The position numbers and the translations under genes are program-made. Under the pieces are notes generated by a model. It searched no databases. It saw only the letters and a program-made list of their open reading frames with translations, and had not been told where the DNA came from. A DNA stretch of 35,850 nt from Candidatus Pelagibacterales bacterium (lineage in GTDB: Bacteria > Pseudomonadota > Alphaproteobacteria > Rickettsiales > UBA1997): assembly GCA_016882165.1 (NCBI GenBank), contig VHBV01000001.1:1-35850 (forward strand), read 5' to 3'. Positions 31,583-35,850 of this stretch are shown piece after piece (position 1 is the first letter of the stretch; each line of letters begins with the position of its first letter).

Positions 31583-32641
31583 TTAGAAACTTTTCTTCAC
31601 CTCATCCTTTACTTTTTGGATTTCCAAATCAGTAAGAGGGATAAGTCCTTTTTGCAGCAAATATCCGTCTTTACCAACGGTATCAGTGCTTATAATTTCT
31701 GAAATAAACTCACGCATTTGTGGAATTAAGTTAAGATGTTCTTTCTTGAAATAGATAAAAAGCGGACGCGAAACAGGATAAGTTCCTAAAACAATATTAT
31801 CAAAACTTGGTTCAACATCATTAATTCTTGAGGCTTGAATTATTTCATGATTTTCTTCCAAAAATGAAAATCCGAAAATTCCTAAAGCATTTACATCATT
31901 TCTAAGCTTTTGAACAATTAGATTATCATTTTCTCCAGCTTCAATAAATTTACCATCACTTCTAATTACATGACATTTTTTCTGTCTCTTCTTTTTATCA
32001 GAATATTCTTTTTCAAAAACTTTTAACTTCACACAAGGTTCTTCCATGACCAATTCAACAAAAGCGTCTCTTGTACCAGAAGTAGAAGGAGGACCATAAA
32101 TTGCAATTGCAATATTTGGCAATTTGGCATCAATATCACTCCACTTTTGATAAGGATTTGGAACCAATTTTTCACCACTTGCATCAGGAACATTCTCGGC
32201 TAAAGCCAAAAATATTTGTTCTTTAGTTAAGTTATATTGCAAACCACCAAGAGAGTTGGCCAAAACAATACCATCATAACCAATTTTTATTTCCACAGGT
32301 TCAGAAATACCATTTTCCAAACATCTTGCAATCTCACTTTTTTCAATTCGACGTGAAGCATTTGAAAAATCAGGATAATGAACTCCAACACCTGAACAAA
32401 ATAACTTAAATCCACCTCCTGTACCCATTGCTTCTACAATAGGAGTTCTTGACTTTGGATTTTTAGATTTTGCATTACGCCCAAACTCTTCTGCAATTGT
32501 GGCAGCAAAAGGATAGACGGTAGAAGAACCAACTATTGTTAGGTAGTTTCTGGAAGAAGATTTTTGACTTTCTTTTGCACTAGACGCAAAAGACCAATTT
32601 GGAAAAGTAGCAAGGAAAATTATGACTAAAAATCGCAACAT
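31583..32641 (-). CDS. Periplasmic phosphate-binding protein, PstS-like
   Basis: Substrate-binding protein that would hand phosphate to a PstCAB ABC transporter. From ATG 32641 it has 352 residues, with a signal peptide MLRFLVIIFLATFPNWSFA (1-19). The frame is open 19 codons further up, but that stretch does not look like a signal start. Motifs of the family are IVGSSTVYPFA (36-46), the EAMGTGGG segment and PPSTSGTRDAFVE, whose Ser and Thr residues bind phosphate in PstS. TYPVSRPLFIYFK near the end is typical too. pstC, pstA, pstB and phoU are not in the window. A long gap with a terminator follows. Confidence 0.88.
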   Translation of the reverse strand: MLRFLVIIFLATFPNWSFASSAKESQKSSSRNYLTIVGSSTVYPFAATIAEEFGRNAKSKNPKSRTPIVEAMGTGGGFKLFCSGVGVHYPDFSNASRRIEKSEIARCLENGISEPVEIKIGYDGIVLANSLGGLQYNLTKEQIFLALAENVPDASGEKLVPNPYQKWSDIDAKLPNIAIAIYGPPSTSGTRDAFVELVMEEPCVKLKVFEKEYSDKKKRQKKCHVIRSDGKFIEAGENDNLIVQKLRNDVNALGIFGFSFLEENHEIIQASRINDVEPSFDNIVLGTYPVSRPLFIYFKKEHLNLIPQMREFISEIISTDTVGKDGYLLQKGLIPLTDLEIQKVKDEVKKSF

Positions 32642-32972
32642 AACCGCATTAAAATTAAGTAACCAAACGAAGCGGTAACATCGCCACCAAAAGAACAACT
32701 ATAAAATTATCAAAAAATTTTGCGAAGTCAATTTTTTTGTTAGGTAAATATTTTTTAGGATAATACTTTAAACATGAAGAAATTTTCATTCTGAGAAAAG
32801 CGAAGATTCTCAAGCGTTTGTGTTCCAAAGTAAAAATTCTAAAATTCTTCGCCTTGCTCAGAATGACCATTTTAGGATAATTAATTATTTTAACAAAAAG
32901 TAATATTGAAAATCAAAAAGCACTAAACTATCGTCGTCTTCTCTCTTTATTATCAATCTTCAAAAAAGCTTA
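32642..32972. other. Divergent intergenic region between the pstS-like gene and bamA (331 bp)
   Basis: Holds the promoters of both genes, neither of which I can place with confidence, and one palindromic repeat at 32786-32866. I see no clear Pho box. The rest is plain AT-rich sequence. Confidence 0.5.
32786..32866. repeat. Palindromic repeat, CATTCTGAG family
   Basis: Arms TCATTCTGAG...GCGAAGATTCT (32786-32811) and AATTCTTCGCCTTGCTCAGAATGA (32843-32866) are inverted copies with a few mismatches around a loop of about 31 bases. Same family as 139-222. Confidence 0.75.
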
Positions 32973-35273
32973 ATGCAAATAAAAGCCATGAAAAAAATTA
33001 GCTCATCTTCAAAGCTATTGCTGTGCCTTTTTTCTTGCTTGTTTTTTAGTGCGAATGCTTTCTCTAGTAACATAATCATTAAAGGTAATGAAAGAGTTAC
33101 CAACAGCACAATAAAATCTTACATTTCGAATCTTAATCAAGAAGGAGTTTCACAAAAAGAAATTGACGAAGCTTTGAAAAAACTATACGAATCTGATCTT
33201 TTTTCTGAAGTCAAAATTTATCCAGAATCTGATTCAGTAATTGTTGAAGTAAAAGAAAATCCAATCATCAGTGAAGTTAAATTTATTGGAAACAAGAAAA
33301 TTGAAGACGAAGCTTTACAGAATGAAATTTCTTTGAAAAAACGCTCTGTTTTCACCAAATCAAAACTACAATCAGATATAAAAAGAATTAACGAAATTTA
33401 CCTAAAATCTGGCAGATTTCTTACAACAATTGATCCTAAAATAGTTCCAAAAGATCAAAACCGCGTTGAATTAATTTTTGAAATTTTTGAAGGAAAAACC
33501 ACCAAAATTTCTAACATCTATTTTATTGGTAATGAAAATTTTTCTGATCAAGACTTACTTGATGAAATTTCTACTAAAAAATCAAAATGGTGGCGCTTCT
33601 TCTCATCTTCAGACACTTACGATTCTGATCGCGTTGAGTTTGATAAAGAGAAATTACGTCGCTTCTACGGATCTAAAGGTTATGCCGACTTTAATGCAAT
33701 TTCTTCAATTGCACAAATTACGCCAAATAAAGATAAATTTTTCATAACTTTCTTAATTGAAGAAGGAATCAAATATAAACTGGGCAACATAAACATAATC
33801 AACCACATAAATAAATTTGATTCTTCCATCTTAGAGAAAGAAATTTTAGTAAAAAAAGGCAAAACTTATAATTCTGAATTAATTGACAAAACCGTTGATA
33901 GAATGGTGGAAGTTATGTCAGAAAAGTCTTATGCTTTTGCTCACATTGAACCAGTTTTAAAACGCAATAAAGAAACAAAAGTAATTGATGTTGATTTTGT
34001 CATCAATGAAACTTCAGCAATTTATATTGATCAAATTACAATCAGCGGTAACACAAGAACTAAAGACGAAGTAATAAGAAGAGAATTAAGAATTCAGGAA
34101 GGTGATGCTTACAATATCACTAAAATTAACCGCTCAAAGCAAAGAATAGAAAATTTAGGATTTTTTGATAAAGTTGAATTTAAAACCAAACGAGTTTCTG
34201 ATTCAGGTTTTAAGTCTGATAAAGTTAATATTGAGATTATAGTTAAAGAAAAGAAAACAGGCGAACTAAATTTAGGTATCGGATATTCCACAATTGGCAA
34301 AGCAACTGCAAACATTGGAATTAAAGAAAGAAACCTTTTTGGAACTGGACAAGAACTTGGAATAAACGTTCAAAGATCTTCGTTACGCAACACATCAGAA
34401 ATTAATTACACTAAACCTTATTTTATGGGTCGACCAATTGATGTGGGCTTTGACTTATCGAAATACGAATTAAATAAACTATCAACCCTAGTTTACGATC
34501 AAACCTACCAAGGGATTGTTTTTCGTGGAGATTACGCAATAACTGAATTCTTAAAACATCAAGTTCGCTATTCTTACAGCGACCAGACAGTTAGTAACGT
34601 CAGCTCAGGAGCTTCTCAAAATATCAAAAATTTGCAAGGCACTTTTAAAACTTCTGCTGTGGGTCAAAGCTTTTTATATGACAAAAGAGATAATATAATG
34701 AACCCAAAAGATGGTTATTATATTTCATTAAGCCAAGACTATGCTGGATTTGTTGGCGGCAACGTTGATAACATAAAATATGAAGGTTCAATTGGTTATT
34801 ACGCTCCAACATTTAATGATGATTATATTTTAAAATTCTTGATGCGTGGTGGTATGATTGACGGTATTGGACAAGATGTTAGAAGTAACTTTGGTTTCTT
34901 CTTGGGTGGAAATAACTTCAGAGGTTTTGAATATGCAGGTTTAGGACCAAGAGTTTTATCAACAGGAGACGTTGTGGGTGGTAATCAATATTACGTTGGA
35001 ACAGCAGAATTTATGTTTCCTTTAGGTTTGCCGAAAGAATTGGGAATTAATGGTATTTTATTCAGCGATAATGGAACTGTCAAAGGAGTGGATAACATCA
35101 ATAAAATTGGCGCAAACGTTACTGATACAGGTTCACTAAGATCGTCCTACGGCTTAAGTATTGCTTGGTCTTCGCCAATGGGTCCAATTCGTCTTGATTT
35201 TTCAAAAGTTGCAAAAAGAGAAACTTTTGATCGAACGCAGACTTTCAGATTCAGTTTTGGAACAAGCTTTTAA
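32973..35273 (+). CDS. bamA: Outer membrane protein assembly factor BamA
   Basis: Essential Omp85 protein that inserts beta-barrel proteins into the outer membrane. The 766 residues comprise a signal peptide (ending near SANAFS, about 27-32), five POTRA repeats (about 33-425, recognisable by strands such as IIIKGNERVTNSTIKSYI, ISEVKFIGNKKIEDEAL and IYIDQITISGNTRTKDEVI) and the barrel (about 425-766). The barrel includes NLFGTGQELGI and the FLGGNNFRGFEYAGLGPR region with the loop-6 RGF motif, and ends in Phe (FRFSFGTSF), the outer-membrane sorting signal. A second ATG at 32988 (MKKISSSSKL) is an equally good start. The usual neighbours rseP, skp and lpxD are absent. Confidence 0.96.
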   Translation: MQIKAMKKISSSSKLLLCLFSCLFFSANAFSSNIIIKGNERVTNSTIKSYISNLNQEGVSQKEIDEALKKLYESDLFSEVKIYPESDSVIVEVKENPIISEVKFIGNKKIEDEALQNEISLKKRSVFTKSKLQSDIKRINEIYLKSGRFLTTIDPKIVPKDQNRVELIFEIFEGKTTKISNIYFIGNENFSDQDLLDEISTKKSKWWRFFSSSDTYDSDRVEFDKEKLRRFYGSKGYADFNAISSIAQITPNKDKFFITFLIEEGIKYKLGNINIINHINKFDSSILEKEILVKKGKTYNSELIDKTVDRMVEVMSEKSYAFAHIEPVLKRNKETKVIDVDFVINETSAIYIDQITISGNTRTKDEVIRRELRIQEGDAYNITKINRSKQRIENLGFFDKVEFKTKRVSDSGFKSDKVNIEIIVKEKKTGELNLGIGYSTIGKATANIGIKERNLFGTGQELGINVQRSSLRNTSEINYTKPYFMGRPIDVGFDLSKYELNKLSTLVYDQTYQGIVFRGDYAITEFLKHQVRYSYSDQTVSNVSSGASQNIKNLQGTFKTSAVGQSFLYDKRDNIMNPKDGYYISLSQDYAGFVGGNVDNIKYEGSIGYYAPTFNDDYILKFLMRGGMIDGIGQDVRSNFGFFLGGNNFRGFEYAGLGPRVLSTGDVVGGNQYYVGTAEFMFPLGLPKELGINGILFSDNGTVKGVDNINKIGANVTDTGSLRSSYGLSIAWSSPMGPIRLDFSKVAKRETFDRTQTFRFSFGTSF

Positions 35274-35385
35274 TATGTAACAACTTGTCATCCAACAATA
35301 ATTTGTCATCCTGAGCGAAAGCGAAGGATCTCAGGAGTTTGAATCCAAGACTCAATCCTTTCCAAAAGTTAAAAAGACATGAACA

Positions 35386-35415
35386 GCTGTACGGGGTTAG
35401 GAAACCCCGTACAGC
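35386..35415. repeat. Perfect GC-rich stem-loop after bamA
   Basis: GCTGTACGGGGTT (35386-35398) and AACCCCGTACAGC (35403-35415) pair fully around the loop AGGA. It is GC-rich against the local background and about 110 bases after the bamA stop. No T-run follows directly on either strand, so terminator function is possible but not shown. Confidence 0.7.
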
Positions 35416-35442
35416 GTAGAAACAAGCTTTTAACAACAAGAA

Positions 35443-35476
35443 ATATACCAAAACATAAATTTATGTTTTGGTATAT
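35443..35476. repeat. Perfect 34-bp palindrome (TACCAAAACATAAA ends)
   Basis: ATATACCAAAACATAAA joined to its exact reverse complement, with no loop. The same 18-base half, ATATACCAAAACATAAAT, recurs at 35686-35703 beside the IS630-type transposase, so the palindrome may be two insertion-sequence ends fused head to head. The flanking TA steps suit IS630/Tc1 target choice. Confidence 0.85.
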
Positions 35477-35486
35477 CCCTTTAATT

Positions 35487-35675
35487 TTACTTACTCATCT
35501 CGTCTCGCTTCTCAACAGTAGGAAGAATACTGAAAGAACTGGCTCTACTTAAAGGCTTTGTTCTGTAACTTGTTGGCAATTGCTCAAATTCAGCTTCTCT
35601 TTCGTTTATTTTAATATTTACCAATCCACCTCCAACAACACCCTGATTAATGCTATGCCCATGACTATTATTCAT
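35487..35675 (-). CDS. Small hypothetical protein (doubtful)
   Basis: A 62-residue frame starting MNNSHGHSINQGVVGGGLVN, or 70 residues from an ATG at 35699 that lies inside an insertion-sequence end. The C-terminal half is Ser/Arg/Glu-rich. I do not recognise it; it may be the tail of a gene cut by the insertion element next to it, or not a gene at all. Confidence 0.3.
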   Translation of the reverse strand: MNNSHGHSINQGVVGGGLVNIKINEREAEFEQLPTSYRTKPLSRASSFSILPTVEKRDEMSK

Positions 35676-35685
35676 AATCAAAGCA

Positions 35686-35850
35686 ATATACCAAAACATA
35701 AATCTATACTCTTAATTAATTCTAACTAAACTTTCCCACAATATCAACTAAATTTGTGGATTTATGGCGAAGGCTTATTCTTTGGATTTAAGGCAAAGAG
35801 TTTTTAATTTACTGGCTCAAGGGGAATCTAAATTATTTATTGAAGAAACT
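35686..35850 (+). mobile_element. IS630-family insertion sequence, left end (runs off the window)
   Basis: A candidate terminal repeat ATATACCAAAACATAAAT at 35686-35703 precedes a transposase start at 35764. The exact left border is inferred from the repeated end sequence, not from a seen pair of ends, because the right end lies outside the window. Confidence 0.55.
35764..35850 (+). CDS. IS630-family transposase, N-terminal part
   Basis: The 29 codons in view read MAKAYSLDLRQRVFNLLAQG followed by ESKLFIEET. This is the opening helix-turn-helix of IS630/ISTc1-type transposases (pattern AYSxDLRxRVxxxxxxGxS). The window ends before the catalytic DDE domain, so whether the gene is complete cannot be told. 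Confidence 0.8.
   Translation, partial: MAKAYSLDLRQRVFNLLAQGESKLFIEET

Larger units (their letters stand above)
35274..35763. other. Repeat-bearing intergenic region (490 bp)
   Basis: Contains, in order, a half-palindrome of the CATTCTGAG family (35305-35335), a perfect 13-bp stem-loop (35386-35415), a perfect 34-bp palindrome (35443-35476), a doubtful small ORF on the minus strand and a half-copy of that palindrome (35686-35703) just before the transposase gene. It appears to be an insertion-prone spot. Confidence 0.7.

Overview
This window is AT-rich bacterial chromosomal DNA, densely packed with housekeeping genes. The gene content and some gene orders (ppiD directly followed by trpE; a MerR regulator of the kind common in Alphaproteobacteria; purM divergent from a DUF2066 gene and perM) point to an Alphaproteobacterium. 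The low GC, short FtsY and abundant small palindromic repeats suggest a reduced-genome, Rickettsiales- or Holosporales-like lineage. This placement is inferred from reading proteins and was not tested by a search. No rRNA, tRNA or CRISPR array was found.

Layout. 1-222: a 28-bp tandem repeat array and a palindromic repeat. 292-3066: rluD, miaA and recO on the plus strand, then a large imperfect palindrome holding a terminator. 3289-4098: a prepilin peptidase (minus). 4237-6229: an NlpD-like LysM/degenerate-M23 lipoprotein and ftsY (plus). 6247-9767: trpE and ppiD (minus). 9768-10253: a repeat-rich gap with a terminator. 10254-12073: a soluble histidine kinase divergent from a LysR regulator. 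12229-13965: a PLP aminotransferase behind an unrecognised small gene (minus). 14032-18941: a formyltransferase, uvrA and ispA (plus). 19007-19882: a pilin-like protein with a probable LamG-type lectin fold (minus). 20069-20509: a YqaA-type membrane protein. 20534-24892: a minus-strand series of DUF2066 protein, PerM, MerR, DNA methyltransferase and a frameshifted restriction endonuclease. 25001-27492: purM, a free-standing C-terminal domain of isoleucyl-tRNA synthetase, and a PEBP-family protein (plus). 27494-29700: a large unrecognised protein split over two frames at a perfect A AAA AAG slippery heptamer. 29780-31018: lysC. 31583-32641: a PstS-like phosphate-binding protein. 32973-35273: bamA. 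35764-end: the start of an IS630-family transposase.

How the genes relate. Several act in the envelope: BamA and PpiD in outer-membrane protein maturation, the NlpD-like protein in cell separation, the prepilin peptidase plus pilin-like protein in a type II/IV filament system, and FtsY in SRP targeting. RluD, MiaA and IleS-C concern RNA and translation. RecO, UvrA and the restriction-modification remnant concern DNA. LysC, TrpE, PurM and IspA are isolated steps of Lys/DAP, Trp, purine and isoprenoid synthesis whose partner genes are not in the window.

The most interesting points are the candidate -1 programmed frameshift in the ~735-residue protein, the orphan IleS C-terminal domain, the single-base inactivation of the restriction enzyme next to an intact methyltransferase, the LamG-type pilin, and several families of palindromic repeats, some reading in frame into the 5' ends of miaA and trpE.
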